The notes beneath the pieces are model-generated. The model searched no databases. It was given only the letters and a program-made list of their open reading frames with translations, and was not told the DNA's origin. A stretch of DNA of 48,481 nt from an uncultured Lachnospiraceae bacterium (GTDB taxonomy: Bacteria > Bacillota > Clostridia > Lachnospirales > Lachnospiraceae): NCBI GenBank assembly GCA_947169235.1, contig CAMVOY010000012.1, positions 1 to 48,481 of the forward strand, read 5' to 3'. Shown here one piece after another: positions 8,044 to 16,647 of this stretch; the first letter of the stretch is position 1, and every line of letters starts with the position of its first letter. A program made the position numbers and the translations under genes.

Positions 8044-8879
8044 AAAAAAGGATAACATCAATCATTCTGGTAATGTTACTATTGTTAAGTACGGTTTTTG
8101 TTCCCGGACGGGTATCGAAAGCTGAACTGGAGGAGATAATATCTGATGTACCTATCGGAGAAACGGTAACAGGTACATATCGTCCAAACATGAAATATAA
8201 GAGAAATGATAAGATTTATTATTCTTTCAAAACAACCGATGAAAATGCAGTTTATACTATTTCAGCTAAGGGAGGAAGACTGTATTTTAAAGTGATAGAT
8301 CAGGATGCGCTTACGGTAGCAAATGGAAGTATTCACGGAGATGCATCAAAGTCCAAGAGTAAAAAACTATATCGGTACTCAACGGATAAAGAATACAAAC
8401 TGAAAAAGAATACGACATATTATGTTTCGATTTTTGGGGATTACACTGTTGATGATTTTTATGAGAGTGTCTGGAACGAAGAGAGCGATTGTTATGATAT
8501 TGTTTCCAGAGAACCATCCTCGGATTATGCATTCAATATTACAAAAACCGTAGTAAAACCCAAAAAGAATCCATATAAGATAAAAAAAAAGTCCGTGACA
8601 ATAAAGCGGAATCCTAGTAATACCCATAATTCTGACGCGTATTATGGAGTGCCGTATATCAATTTGTCAAAGGGGCTGAAGACGGCGGTGGATTATAAAA
8701 TAAAGTCAATGCCGAAGGGCGCAAAGAAAAAGTTTGCATGTTATAATGATGGATATATAGTTTTTGACTGGAATGCCCCTATAGGGACATATAAGTTCAT
8801 GGTAAAGGCCAGGCCTTCTCTGTACTATAAAGAAGGAAAATGGTTGAAACTGACGGTGCGCGTGATAAGAGGTAGGTGA
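8040..8879 (+). CDS. Exported protein of unknown function
   Basis: 279 residues starting in a 4-base overlap with the permease-protease gene, so translation is probably coupled. The N-terminus KKRITSIILVMLLLLSTVFV plus a following basic/Ala region is a signal peptide, cleaved probably near residue 28. The mature part is rich in Lys and Tyr and in beta-strand-like segments; the centre (RYSTDKEYKLKKNTTYYVSI) resembles bacterial pre-peptidase-type beta domains and the end (FDWNAPIGTYKFMVKARP) an Ig-like fold. Neither assignment is firm. By position it may be exported or processed by the transporter-protease encoded just upstream. Confidence 0.7.
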   Translation: MKKRITSIILVMLLLLSTVFVPGRVSKAELEEIISDVPIGETVTGTYRPNMKYKRNDKIYYSFKTTDENAVYTISAKGGRLYFKVIDQDALTVANGSIHGDASKSKSKKLYRYSTDKEYKLKKNTTYYVSIFGDYTVDDFYESVWNEESDCYDIVSREPSSDYAFNITKTVVKPKKNPYKIKKKSVTIKRNPSNTHNSDAYYGVPYINLSKGLKTAVDYKIKSMPKGAKKKFACYNDGYIVFDWNAPIGTYKFMVKARPSLYYKEGKWLKLTVRVIRGR

Positions 8880-8881
8880 AT

Positions 8882-10366
8882 ATGATGTTACATATCAAGA
8901 GAAAAACATGGATCAGACTTCTGACATTTTTTTTGCTTTTGGCAAATCTGTTTTCTGTCAGTATTCCCGGAAGTGTTTCGGGAGCCAAAGCGAAAAAATA
9001 TTATAAAACATTTAATGTAACACTTGAGACGCAGAGTGACATTTTCAGAAAAGAACCTTCACTATATCCGTGCCTCAGTTATGCGGTATATAGTCTTCCA
9101 AAGAAGGAGCTTCCAAAGAATGATCGCTTGAACAGGGTAGAGGACCGTGATTCTGACTGGTCGGAAGGCTCGGATAAGCTTCGTTATGTACACTATATGA
9201 TAGAAAAATCATATAGTAAGGCGCGCAATAAGAAGCTATATGAGATTTCAATTCATCAGCAGAAGATCACAACCAGAGCTGCGACAGAGCTGATCATCAA
9301 GACAGCAAAAAAGCATAAAAAGCTTCGTTTTATCATCAAACTGGATCATTATAATGAAAACGGGGATATCGTCCGATCTGACGGAGTTGTTGATAAAAAA
9401 ATCAATCCTAACTATGATACGGGGCAGGATGATACCGTAAGAATACCTGATGAATCTCTGGATGATGATACTGTTCCGCCTGAAGATAATAAAATCAAGC
9501 TAAGTGCAGAACAGCAACGTGTGAAAAATGAGGCGGAAGAGTATGGCGCATCACTGGATGCAAGTCGCCTTTCTGAGTATGACATTTATGGATGGGATTA
9601 TGCAAAGCCTGAGAATGCAGCCGAACAAAAGGCGTTCGATGAGATCATAAAAGAAATCCGTGAGCTTTGTAAAGATCCTGATGATACTCTGCAAAATCTC
9701 AAATGGGTAAATCCCCGCAATGCGGGAATACCTACGCGGTGCGGACAGTTGTATGATGACGAGATGCGAACGGCGTACGGTATGTATACACCGTCTTTCA
9801 TGTCGGAACAACGAAAAAGAGAAATCATATGCCAACTGTACTTTCTCGAAAGGACTGCCTACACACCTGATTTTAATGTGAGTCAGAAATATGAGGATGA
9901 GGACGGAGTGTATCAAAGGATACTGAACAGCACTTATAATGGTGTGTGTGGAAGAGGAGCATGTCGTGCGCTTCGTATCCTGTATTGTGCTAATCTTGGA
10001 TTTGTGCCACATTTTATCGTTGATTTTTCGGCCAATCACGGATGGCTTGTTATCGAGTCCCTGGACAGAGATGGGACGAAGTTTAATAGAGGCTTCTATG
10101 TAACTGCCAATACCTTTGACATGAAATATGACATCCCGTTGGAAAAGGATGAGGGGTGGTATTCATCATATGATACTCGTGTAAACCAGCCAAGTATTAT
10201 ACAAAGCGAGTATTATTATCTTCGTAAAGATGTCGTGATGGCATTTGAAGATAAGGGAGTTTCGTGGAGAAATCTGGTAGCACAGTACGAGATTACCAGA
10301 TTCTATTATAACTGGGCCTGCCTGCTTGATATCATGGTGTACAATGATATGATCAAGGTTAATTAG
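8882..10366 (+). CDS. Exported protein with transglutaminase-like domain
   Basis: 494 residues from ATG 8882, which overlaps the end of the preceding gene closely (its TGA is 8877-8879). A signal peptide is visible (LLTFFLLLANLFSVSIPGSV, cleavage near residue 34). After an acidic central linker, the C-terminal third carries NGVCGRGACRALRIL with Cys356, ANHGWLVIE with His386 and a following NTFDM with Asp413. The order and spacing fit the Cys-His-Asp core of transglutaminase-like cysteine peptidases. Substrate unknown. It completes the row NatA, NatB-CPBP and two exported proteins. Overall similarity beyond the triad was not recognised, so the enzymatic call is an inference. Confidence 0.7.
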   Translation: MMLHIKRKTWIRLLTFFLLLANLFSVSIPGSVSGAKAKKYYKTFNVTLETQSDIFRKEPSLYPCLSYAVYSLPKKELPKNDRLNRVEDRDSDWSEGSDKLRYVHYMIEKSYSKARNKKLYEISIHQQKITTRAATELIIKTAKKHKKLRFIIKLDHYNENGDIVRSDGVVDKKINPNYDTGQDDTVRIPDESLDDDTVPPEDNKIKLSAEQQRVKNEAEEYGASLDASRLSEYDIYGWDYAKPENAAEQKAFDEIIKEIRELCKDPDDTLQNLKWVNPRNAGIPTRCGQLYDDEMRTAYGMYTPSFMSEQRKREIICQLYFLERTAYTPDFNVSQKYEDEDGVYQRILNSTYNGVCGRGACRALRILYCANLGFVPHFIVDFSANHGWLVIESLDRDGTKFNRGFYVTANTFDMKYDIPLEKDEGWYSSYDTRVNQPSIIQSEYYYLRKDVVMAFEDKGVSWRNLVAQYEITRFYYNWACLLDIMVYNDMIKVN

Positions 10367-10553
10367 AAGATTCCCCTTCGGGGTCAACAAGGATCATCCT
10401 ATGTACGCCGTGTGAAGACCGGATATCGGATGGATTTCCGGGAATGTCGATAGCGCGTCTGAGTCTTTCGCTTTTGGAAAGTTCATTATTGGTCCCTGAG
10501 GGATCCTGAGTGGGAGTATTTTTAGATTCGTTATCAAGACTATTTGTGTTCAT
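10359..10553 (-). CDS. Small hydrophilic protein of unknown function
   Basis: 64 residues on the minus strand, overlapping the 3' end of the preceding plus-strand gene by 8 bases. Its ATG at 10551-10553 has an AAGGAAGG ribosome binding site and a consensus promoter directly upstream (10585-10613), which is why I accept it. The sequence is Ser/Asn/Thr-rich at the N-terminus, with a basic LSKSERLRRAIDIPG patch and the ending HRMILVDPEGESSN. No family recognised. It is transcribed divergently from ylxM-ffh. Confidence 0.55.
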   Translation of the reverse strand: MNTNSLDNESKNTPTQDPSGTNNELSKSERLRRAIDIPGNPSDIRSSHGVHRMILVDPEGESSN

Positions 10554-10584
10554 AAAAAACGACCTTCCTTTCATTGTTTACTGT

Positions 10585-10613
10585 ATTGTACCACATGATA
10601 AGGGGAGTGTCAA
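10585..10613 (-). promoter_or_regulatory. Sigma-A promoter for the 64-residue minus-strand gene
   Basis: On the minus strand, TTGACA (complement of 10608-10613), 17 bases, TACAAT (complement of 10585-10590). It faces away from the ylxM promoter; the two -35 boxes are 9 bases apart. Confidence 0.8.
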
Positions 10614-10622
10614 AAAAAATAC

Positions 10623-10651
10623 TTGACACCCCGGTCGATTTAAGTTATAAT
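10623..10651 (+). promoter_or_regulatory. Sigma-A promoter of the ylxM-ffh operon
   Basis: TTGACA (10623-10628), 17-base spacer, TATAAT (10646-10651). Both boxes match consensus exactly. Confidence 0.9.
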
Positions 10652-10654
10652 CAG

Positions 10655-10683
10655 CCCCTGTAAGGTAAAATACTTTACAGGGG
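10655..10683 (+). promoter_or_regulatory. Hairpin/inverted repeat at the ylxM transcription start
   Basis: CCCCTGTAAGGTA and TACTTTACAGGGG pair over 13 positions with one G-T wobble and an AAA loop. It starts 3 bases after the -10 box, so it covers the expected start site. It could be a 5'-protecting RNA hairpin or an operator; there is no T tract, so it is not a terminator. Confidence 0.65.
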
Positions 10684-10720
10684 TATGCTTTTGCCCGAAA
10701 ATAGCGGATGAGAGGTATAT

Positions 10721-11104
10721 ATGAAATCCGATAAAAACGAAAGATCGCTCACTACGCCCGAAGAGATGGCGGAGCTCGCGGCACTCTATGATACATATGG
10801 AAATCTTTTAAAGGATGGCCAGCGTGAGATTTTTGAAGCGTATGTGCTTGATAACCTGTCTCTGAGTGAGATCGCCGAGGAGCAGGGGATGACCAGGCAG
10901 GGTGTGTACGACACGATCAACCGTACCCGGAAAAAGCTTCGCGAGTATGATGAGAAACTCGGCCTCATGGAGAGATCAAAGGGGATGGAGACGATCATCG
11001 ACAGTATCGCGCGTGTACTGGCGTTGTCCGGTGGTGATATGCTTACTGCTGAAAAAAGAAGCGAGATCAGCAGATCGATCGATGATCTGAAAGAGTTAAT
11101 ATAG
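10721..11104 (+). CDS. ylxM: YlxM-family DNA-binding protein (UPF0122)
   Basis: 127 residues, usual for the family. It has a sigma-70 region-4-like helix-turn-helix: YVLDNLSLSEIAEEQGMTRQ followed by VYDTINRTRKKLREYDEKLG. YlxM genes sit upstream of ffh in Firmicutes and are thought to act with the signal recognition particle system. Here it is first in the operon, after a consensus promoter, and ffh follows 85 bases later. Confidence 0.92.
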   Translation: MKSDKNERSLTTPEEMAELAALYDTYGNLLKDGQREIFEAYVLDNLSLSEIAEEQGMTRQGVYDTINRTRKKLREYDEKLGLMERSKGMETIIDSIARVLALSGGDMLTAEKRSEISRSIDDLKELI

Positions 11105-11189
11105 GTGCAGCATTCGACGCCGGATGAGGCCGGAGGAGGCACCTGCATATAGGATGTTACAGACAGAGTAAACAGGAAAGGAGACCCAT

Positions 11190-12542
11190 ATGGCTTTTGA
11201 CAGCTTATCGGAAAAACTGCAAAACGTATTCAAGGGCCTCCGCAGCAAGGGAAGGCTCACTGAGGATGACGTCAAGGTTGCTCTGAAAGAAGTAAAGATG
11301 GCGCTTTTGGAGGCCGACGTAAACTTCAAGGTAGTAAAGGATTTCACCAAGGCTGTTCAGGCGAAGGCGACAGGAGAGGATGTGCTTAATTCCCTCACGC
11401 CGGGACAGACCGTTATCAAATATGTAAATGAAGAGATGGTCACGATGATGGGCTCAGAGACCACTGAGCTTGACCTGATCCCAGGCAACGCAACATCGGT
11501 TCTCATGATGTGCGGACTGCAGGGTGCAGGTAAAACGACCACGGTCGCGAAGCTCGCAGGCAAGTTTAAGGCACAGGGCAAACGACCTCTACTCGTTGCG
11601 TGCGATGTGTACAGACCGGCCGCTGTCGAGCAGCTCCAGCGAAACGGGGAGAAGCAGGATGTGCCTGTGTTCTCGATGGGTACCGACCATTCACCGGTGG
11701 ATATCGCCAAGGCCGCCATGGAGCATGCGAAGAAAAACGGCAATAACTTGGTTATCCTGGATACTGCAGGACGACTGCATATCGATGAAGATATGATGGG
11801 AGAGCTTCAAAAGATAAAAGAAGAGATCCCCATCCATAAGACGGTCCTTGTGGTCGACGCCATGACCGGACAGGATGCCGTCAACGTGGCTTCAACATTT
11901 GATGAGAAGCTGTCGATAGACGGTGTCATCCTTACAAAGCTTGATTCCGATACGAGGGGCGGTGCCGCGCTCTCCATCAGAGCGGTGACAGGCAAGCCGA
12001 TCTACTTCGTCGGAATGGGAGAGAAGCTTTCGGATCTCGAGCAGTTCTATCCGGATCGCATGGCTTCACGTATCCTCGGTATGGGCGATGTGCTCACACT
12101 GATCGAGAAGGCTGAGGCTGAGATGGACGAGGAAGCTGCTGCCGAGATGGCGAAAAAGTTCAAAAAGGCCGAGTTTGACTTCAATGACTTTTTGACACAG
12201 ATGCAGCAGATGAAAAACATGGGTGGTCTGTCGAGCATATTGAAGATGCTCCCGGGTATGGGACTGCCGAAGGATATCGAGATCGATGACGATGCTCTGA
12301 AGGGAACCGAGGCGATCATCTACTCCATGACGAAAAAGGAGAGATCGCATCCCGACATCATAAACCCTTCACGCAAAAAGAGGATCGCTGCCGGAGCCGG
12401 AGTTGACATCTCTGAGGTGAACCGTCTGATGAAGCAGTTCGAGCAGAGCAAAAAGATGATGAAGCAGATGTCCGGAATGATGGGTGGCAAAGGAAAGAAA
12501 CGCCGCGGTGGAGGATTCCCGGGGATGAAGCTGCCGTTTTAA
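11190..12542 (+). CDS. ffh: Signal recognition particle protein Ffh (SRP54)
   Basis: 450 residues, full length. The N domain is followed by the GTPase domain with P-loop GLQGAGKTTTVAKLA (Lys115), DTAGRLH, TKLDSDTRGGAALS and GMGEKLSDLEQFYPDRMASR, then a Met-rich M domain (MKKNMGG, QMSGMMGG) with the RNA/signal-sequence-binding motif region NPSRKKRIAAGAG. It binds 4.5S RNA and hydrophobic nascent chains and delivers them to FtsY at the membrane. AAAGGAG precedes the ATG. No SRP RNA gene was seen nearby. Confidence 0.98.
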   Translation: MAFDSLSEKLQNVFKGLRSKGRLTEDDVKVALKEVKMALLEADVNFKVVKDFTKAVQAKATGEDVLNSLTPGQTVIKYVNEEMVTMMGSETTELDLIPGNATSVLMMCGLQGAGKTTTVAKLAGKFKAQGKRPLLVACDVYRPAAVEQLQRNGEKQDVPVFSMGTDHSPVDIAKAAMEHAKKNGNNLVILDTAGRLHIDEDMMGELQKIKEEIPIHKTVLVVDAMTGQDAVNVASTFDEKLSIDGVILTKLDSDTRGGAALSIRAVTGKPIYFVGMGEKLSDLEQFYPDRMASRILGMGDVLTLIEKAEAEMDEEAAAEMAKKFKKAEFDFNDFLTQMQQMKNMGGLSSILKMLPGMGLPKDIEIDDDALKGTEAIIYSMTKKERSHPDIINPSRKKRIAAGAGVDISEVNRLMKQFEQSKKMMKQMSGMMGGKGKKRRGGGFPGMKLPF

Positions 12543-12616
12543 TACAGAATCTGTCTCACGCTTGTGAGTAGATATATAATTAATTAAATTAACCAAAAGA
12601 AAGGTAGGAAACAAAA

Positions 12617-12856
12617 ATGGTAAAGATTCGTTTGAAGAGACTTGGAAAGAAGAGAACTCCGTTCTATCGTATCGTAGTGGCTGACGAGAGAAGCCCGCGT
12701 GATGGAAAGAACATCGCCGAGATCGGTACTTATGATCCGAACATGGAGCCGGCAGAGGTAAAGATCGATGAGGAGGCAGCAAAGCAGTGGCTCGCTAACG
12801 GCGCTCGTCCGACTGATGTTGTAGCTCGTCTTTTCAAGCAGGCAGGCATCAACTAA
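12617..12856 (+). CDS. rpsP: 30S ribosomal protein S16
   Basis: 79 residues, complete. The opening [20 protein letters not shown] and [10 protein letters not shown], then EIGTYDPN and the [16 protein letters not shown] ending, are diagnostic for bS16. It is a 30S assembly protein. The gene is 74 bases after ffh and begins the rpsP-khpA-rimM-trmD row conserved in Firmicutes. Confidence 0.98.
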   Translation: MVKIRLKRLGKKRTPFYRIVVADERSPRDGKNIAEIGTYDPNMEPAEVKIDEEAAKQWLANGARPTDVVARLFKQAGIN

Positions 12857-12918
12857 GCAACCCGAAGCTGTTTTATTGTGTTTGAAAAAACCAATGAAGG
12901 TTTGGAGGAGAATTACAC

Positions 12919-13149
12919 ATGAAAGAATTAGTAGAAGTGATCGCTAAATCACTCGTTGATGATCCTGCTTCGGTTGTTGTTACGGAGGAAGAGGACGATC
13001 GTCAGATCACACTCGGACTCACCGTGGCTCCGGATGACATGGGAAAGGTTATCGGAAAGCAGGGACGCATCGCCAAGGCCATCCGTACCGTGGTACGTGC
13101 AGCAGGTGGTGTAAAGACTGACAAAAAGATCATGGTAGATATCAAGTGA
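12919..13149 (+). CDS. khpA: KH-domain RNA-binding protein KhpA
   Basis: 76 residues, a single KH domain. The GxxG loop is in DDMGKVIGKQGRIAKAIRTV. KhpA (YlqC) pairs with KhpB/Jag in Firmicutes and affects small-RNA and cell-wall gene expression. Its place between rpsP and rimM is the conserved one. GGAGG lies upstream of the ATG. Confidence 0.95.
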   Translation: MKELVEVIAKSLVDDPASVVVTEEEDDRQITLGLTVAPDDMGKVIGKQGRIAKAIRTVVRAAGGVKTDKKIMVDIK

Positions 13150-13179
13150 TTAGGCGCGTGTAAACGTGCAGGGAGATTT

Positions 13180-13713
13180 ATGCTGGATAAGCAAACAGAA
13201 GAAAAAATAGCAGACATGCTGCGTATCGGAGTCGTGACGAAGCCCCATGGCCTCAAAGGCGAGGTCAAGGTCTTCCCGACGACATCCGACCCTGAGCGGT
13301 TCAAGGATTGTGATGAGGTATATCTTGTCACGAAAAATGAACTGCTCACTTTGCATGTAGAGGGAGTAAAATACTTCAAAAAACAAGCCATACTCAAGTT
13401 CAAAGAGTACGGCAGGATCGAGGATGTGGAGGGCTTTCATCAGTGTGACCTGATGGTCACAAGGGATGATGCCATCGAGCTTGCAGACGGTGAGTATTTT
13501 CTCTATGACGTCCCGGGATGCACCGTCGTATCCGACGAGGGCGAGACTATCGGTGAGGTCACGGATGTTTTAGAGACAGGTGCCAACGCTGTGTTCGTCA
13601 TAGAAACACCTGACGGAAAAGAGGTTTTGTTTCCGGTCATAGACGACTGCATCCTCTCGGTTGACGTGGAAGATAAGCGCGTACTGGCGCACATCATGCC
13701 GGGGTTATTATAG
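13180..13713 (+). CDS. rimM: 16S rRNA processing protein RimM
   Basis: 177 residues. The N-terminal RimM beta-barrel begins MLRIGVVTKPHGLKGEVKVF and is followed by the PRC-barrel domain with YFLYDVPGCTVV, IGEVTDVLETGANAVFVI and VLFPVIDDCILSVD. RimM assists 30S head assembly, in partnership with S19. It follows khpA by 30 bases and precedes trmD by 66 bases. Confidence 0.96.
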   Translation: MLDKQTEEKIADMLRIGVVTKPHGLKGEVKVFPTTSDPERFKDCDEVYLVTKNELLTLHVEGVKYFKKQAILKFKEYGRIEDVEGFHQCDLMVTRDDAIELADGEYFLYDVPGCTVVSDEGETIGEVTDVLETGANAVFVIETPDGKEVLFPVIDDCILSVDVEDKRVLAHIMPGLL

Positions 13714-13779
13714 GAGCGCCGGCGGTGGATTTTTCCGAGATCTGCAATTGCGCCTGACGCGGATGGAGAAAGGATATAT

Positions 13780-14475
13780 ATGCGCTACTACGTGATGACT
13801 TTGTTTCCCGAGATGATCGAAAGTGTCATGGGCGAGAGTATTCTCGGTCGTGCACGCCAGTCAGGAAAGATCGAACTCATCGTGAAAAATATCCGCGACT
13901 ATACGCTGGATAAGCATACCCGTGTCGATGATTATCCTTATGGCGGAGGAGCCGGGATGGTCATGGAGGCAGAGCCGGTGTGGCGTTGCTATGAAGCGAT
14001 ATGCTCGGAGGAAGGATCTGTCCCTACCGTCATTCATCTGACACCGCAGGGGAAGGTTTTTGACCAGCCTATGGCGGTGGAGTTTGCACAGAGCGAGTGC
14101 CTGGTATTTTTATGCGGACACTATGAGGGTATCGACGAGAGAGTGCTCGAGGAGATCGCCCCGATAGATGTTTCTATCGGTGATTATGTGCTGACGGGTG
14201 GTGAGCTGCCTGCGATGGTACTGATGGATGCGATCGCGAGACATATTCCGGGTGTTCTGCATAACGAGGACTCAGCTGACACCGATAGTTTCGGAAACGG
14301 TCTCTTGGAGTATCCGCAGTACACCAGACCTGAGGAGTTCCGCGGGAAAAAGGTCCCGGAGATATTGCTATCCGGACACCATGCAAACGTCGAAAAATGG
14401 CGGCTTGAGCAGTCGTTGGAGCGGACCAGGACGAGACGCCCTGATCTTTACGAGGCATGGCAAAAGAATAATTGA
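13780..14475 (+). CDS. trmD: tRNA (guanine-N1)-methyltransferase TrmD
   Basis: 231 residues, SPOUT-fold m1G37 methyltransferase. Visible motifs: [44 protein letters not shown] and the trefoil-knot SAM site [15 protein letters not shown]. The C-terminal helical domain ends [14 protein letters not shown]. It methylates G37 of tRNAs reading CCN, CUN and CGG codons to prevent frameshifts. The usual downstream gene rplS is absent here; hisB follows. Confidence 0.98.
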   Translation: MRYYVMTLFPEMIESVMGESILGRARQSGKIELIVKNIRDYTLDKHTRVDDYPYGGGAGMVMEAEPVWRCYEAICSEEGSVPTVIHLTPQGKVFDQPMAVEFAQSECLVFLCGHYEGIDERVLEEIAPIDVSIGDYVLTGGELPAMVLMDAIARHIPGVLHNEDSADTDSFGNGLLEYPQYTRPEEFRGKKVPEILLSGHHANVEKWRLEQSLERTRTRRPDLYEAWQKNN

Positions 14476-14505
14476 ATGAATTATATCAAAAAATAACACT
14501 TTTTC

Positions 14506-14534
14506 TTGATTTTTTATTGAAAAAAGAGTATAAT
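14506..14534 (+). promoter_or_regulatory. Promoter of hisB-hisIE
   Basis: TTGATT (14506-14511), a 17-base spacer and TATAAT (14529-14534), 52 bases before the hisB ATG. Confidence 0.7.
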
Positions 14535-14566
14535 ATTTCTATGTGTGGGATAGTATACTCTTTTTT
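14520..14566 (+). terminator. AT-rich 13-bp perfect inverted repeat between trmD and hisB
   Basis: AAAAAAGAGTATA (14520-14532) and TATACTCTTTTTT (14554-14566) are exact complements with a 21-base loop. For transcripts coming from trmD this gives a weak, U-rich terminator; it also overlaps the hisB -10 box, so it could serve as an operator. Which of the two applies cannot be told from sequence. Confidence 0.5.
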
Positions 14567-14586
14567 GATGCAAGGAGATAAGTTTT

Positions 14587-15174
14587 ATGAAACGAGCAGC
14601 AAGCTTGGAGCGTAACACAAAAGAAACTGAAATATCGCTTGAATTGAATATTGACGGAAAGGGACAATACGATATCGATACCGGTATCGGGTTCTTTAAC
14701 CATATGCTTGAGGGCTTCGCCAGACACGGATTTTTCGACCTTTTGTTGAGAGTGGATGGCGACACGGAGGTTGACGCTCATCACACGGTGGAGGACACGG
14801 GGATCGCACTCGGAGAGGCTTTTTTGAAAGCGCTTGATGACAAAGAGGGGATCGCCAGATACGGATACTTCATCCTGCCGATGGACGATGCACTCGTACT
14901 TGCGAGTCTGGACTTCTCGGGACGCCCTTATTTTTCATTTGAGGCAGAGCTTTCATCACCTACACTTGGCACGATGGAGACGGAGACCGTAAAGGAGTTC
15001 TTCCAGGGATTCGTAAACGGTGCTCGTATAAATCTCCATATCAAACAGCTTTCGGGTGAGAACACTCACCATGTTGTCGAAGCGATGTTCAAAGCATTCG
15101 CGAAGGCGCTTGACATGGCAACGAAAAAGGATCCCAGGATCGAGGGAGTGCTCTCGACCAAGGGTGTATTATAA
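14587..15174 (+). CDS. hisB: Imidazoleglycerol-phosphate dehydratase
   Basis: 195 residues, monofunctional HisB of usual length. Metal-binding histidine motifs are present in both halves: NHMLEGFARHGFFDL, DAHHTVEDTGIALGEA and GENTHHVVEAMFKAFAKAL; the N-terminus RAASLERNTKETEISL is typical. It converts imidazole glycerol phosphate to imidazole acetol phosphate in histidine synthesis. AAGGAG precedes the ATG. It is followed 34 bases later by hisIE; other his genes are not in this window. Confidence 0.97.
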   Translation: MKRAASLERNTKETEISLELNIDGKGQYDIDTGIGFFNHMLEGFARHGFFDLLLRVDGDTEVDAHHTVEDTGIALGEAFLKALDDKEGIARYGYFILPMDDALVLASLDFSGRPYFSFEAELSSPTLGTMETETVKEFFQGFVNGARINLHIKQLSGENTHHVVEAMFKAFAKALDMATKKDPRIEGVLSTKGVL

Positions 15175-15208
15175 AGACCTACGATAAAGACTGACGCAGG
15201 AGGACATA

Positions 15209-16453
15209 ATGTCTTACAAGAAACTTGTACCGTTTATAAATGCTGAGAGTGAGTTCCCGGAGAAGGTTATAGCTCGCGCAGAGAAGTATGGATTTGCCGG
15301 AGCGGATGAGCTTTTTATCTACAATTATTCAAAGATGGAGAGTGATCGCGAGGAGTTCATCGCGACGATGAAAAAGCTTGAAGCAGTAATTGATATACCG
15401 TTTGTTGTCGGTATGTATGTAAACAGATTTGAGGATGTAAAAAAAGCTTTCTACACGGGAGCTGCCAGAGTCGTGATCAAACACGAGATCATGCCGGACA
15501 AGGCAGTGCTTGATGAGGCTGTAGGGCGTTTCGGCGCTGACAGGATCATCATAGAGATCGACGGGAACGAGCCTTTCGAACAGATCCCATTCCCTGTAGA
15601 TACATTGCTTTTGAAACATGTGGATACGGGAGGCAGCCTTCCGAAGAGGATTATGAGCTGCGGCAAGGACATCGTGATCCGAGACTCGCTTTTAAGAAAT
15701 GATCTGGTTGAGCTTTTTGAACTGCCGAAGGTAAACGCGGTATCTACAAACTACTACGAAGACAAGAGTATATACAAGGTTAAAAATAACCTGACAAAGG
15801 CAGGCGTCGATGTGAATATTTTTGCATCGTCGAAGCCGTTCTCAGAGTTTAAGACGGATGAAAAGGGTCTGATCCCGTGCATCACTCAGGACTATCGTAC
15901 AGGTGAGGTTCTGATGATGGCATATATGAACGAGGAGTCTTACAATCAGACACTTGAGACCGGCAAGATGACTTATTTCAGCAGAAGCCGTAATGAGCTC
16001 TGGTGTAAGGGTGACACATCCGGTCATTATCAGTATGTGAAGGAGCTCCATCTGGACTGTGATGCCGATACGATCCTCGCAAAGGTTCATCAGGTCGGAG
16101 CGGCCTGCCACACCGGTAAGTACAGTTGCTTTTTCACTGAGCTGGCCAAAAGAGATTACATCGATACGAATCCGCTTACTATCCTCAAGGAGGATTTCGA
16201 TGTCATCGCAAATCGTAAAGAAAACCCGAAAGAGGGTTCATATACAAACTATCTCTTTACAAAGGGTATAGACAAGATCTTGAAAAAATGCGGAGAGGAA
16301 GCATCCGAGATCATCATAGCCGCAAAGAATCCCGAAAACGACGAGCTGATCTATGAGATGGCGGATTTTCTTTATCACATGATGGTACTGATGGCCGAGA
16401 AGGGGCTTACCTGGGCGGACATCACAAGAGAGCTTGCGAACCGCAGACGCTAA
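15209..16453 (+). CDS. hisIE: Bifunctional HisIE with a degenerate HisF-like N-terminal domain
   Basis: 414 residues, about twice the usual HisIE length. Residues 213-310 are the PR-AMP cyclohydrolase (HisI) domain with [23 protein letters not shown] (283-287) and the zinc motif CHTGKYSCF (Cys300, Cys307). Residues about 325-412 are the PR-ATP pyrophosphatase (HisE) domain with [15 protein letters not shown] and [14 protein letters not shown]. Residues 1-210 resemble His[30 protein letters not shown] and DRIIIEIDG line up with HisF strands, but the first catalytic Asp is replaced (FINAE, Asn11), while the second (Asp118) remains. The N-terminal part is probably non-catalytic and may be structural or regulatory. 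Confidence 0.94.
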   Translation: MSYKKLVPFINAESEFPEKVIARAEKYGFAGADELFIYNYSKMESDREEFIATMKKLEAVIDIPFVVGMYVNRFEDVKKAFYTGAARVVIKHEIMPDKAVLDEAVGRFGADRIIIEIDGNEPFEQIPFPVDTLLLKHVDTGGSLPKRIMSCGKDIVIRDSLLRNDLVELFELPKVNAVSTNYYEDKSIYKVKNNLTKAGVDVNIFASSKPFSEFKTDEKGLIPCITQDYRTGEVLMMAYMNEESYNQTLETGKMTYFSRSRNELWCKGDTSGHYQYVKELHLDCDADTILAKVHQVGAACHTGKYSCFFTELAKRDYIDTNPLTILKEDFDVIANRKENPKEGSYTNYLFTKGIDKILKKCGEEASEIIIAAKNPENDELIYEMADFLYHMMVLMAEKGLTWADITRELANRRR

Positions 16454-16461
16454 GTTTGAAC

Positions 16462-16490
16462 TTGGCACATTTACGTGTGCGACATATAAA
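16462..16490 (+). promoter_or_regulatory. Possible promoter of the pilB cluster
   Basis: TTGGCA (16462-16467), a 17-base spacer and TATAAA (16485-16490), lying between the hisIE stop and the first small gene of the pilus cluster. No terminator separates hisIE from it, so readthrough is also possible. Confidence 0.45.
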
Positions 16491-16508
16491 CGTACGGAGG
16501 GAAATGCT

Positions 16509-16646
16509 ATGGGAGACGCAGAGATTTGGCAGGCAGCTGTATACTATCTGATCCGTTTGGTGATGTTTGGTGCAGTAGCAGGTCTGGGTATTTTTATCGG
16601 TATCAAGCTCAGAAAGAACAAGAACAAAAAGGCGGAGGTAGAATAA
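16509..16646 (+). CDS. Small single-pass membrane protein at the head of the pilus cluster
   Basis: 45 residues from the ATG that follows GGAGGG (16497-16502). An acidic start (GDAEIWQAAVYYLIRLV) leads into one membrane helix (about residues 12-32, ending GLGIFIGIKLRK) and a short basic tail KNKNKKAEVE, giving an N-out/C-in orientation by the positive-inside rule. It ends one base before the pilB start, so it is surely co-translated with it. No family recognised; a role in assembling or anchoring the pilus motor is only an inference from position. Confidence 0.7.
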   Translation: MGDAEIWQAAVYYLIRLVMFGAVAGLGIFIGIKLRKNKNKKAEVE

Positions 16647-16647
16647 T

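Noticed and set aside
10369..10384. CCCC-TTC-GGGG hairpin as a terminator for the transglutaminase-like gene
   Set aside because: Very short stem without a T tract, inside the end of the minus-strand gene.
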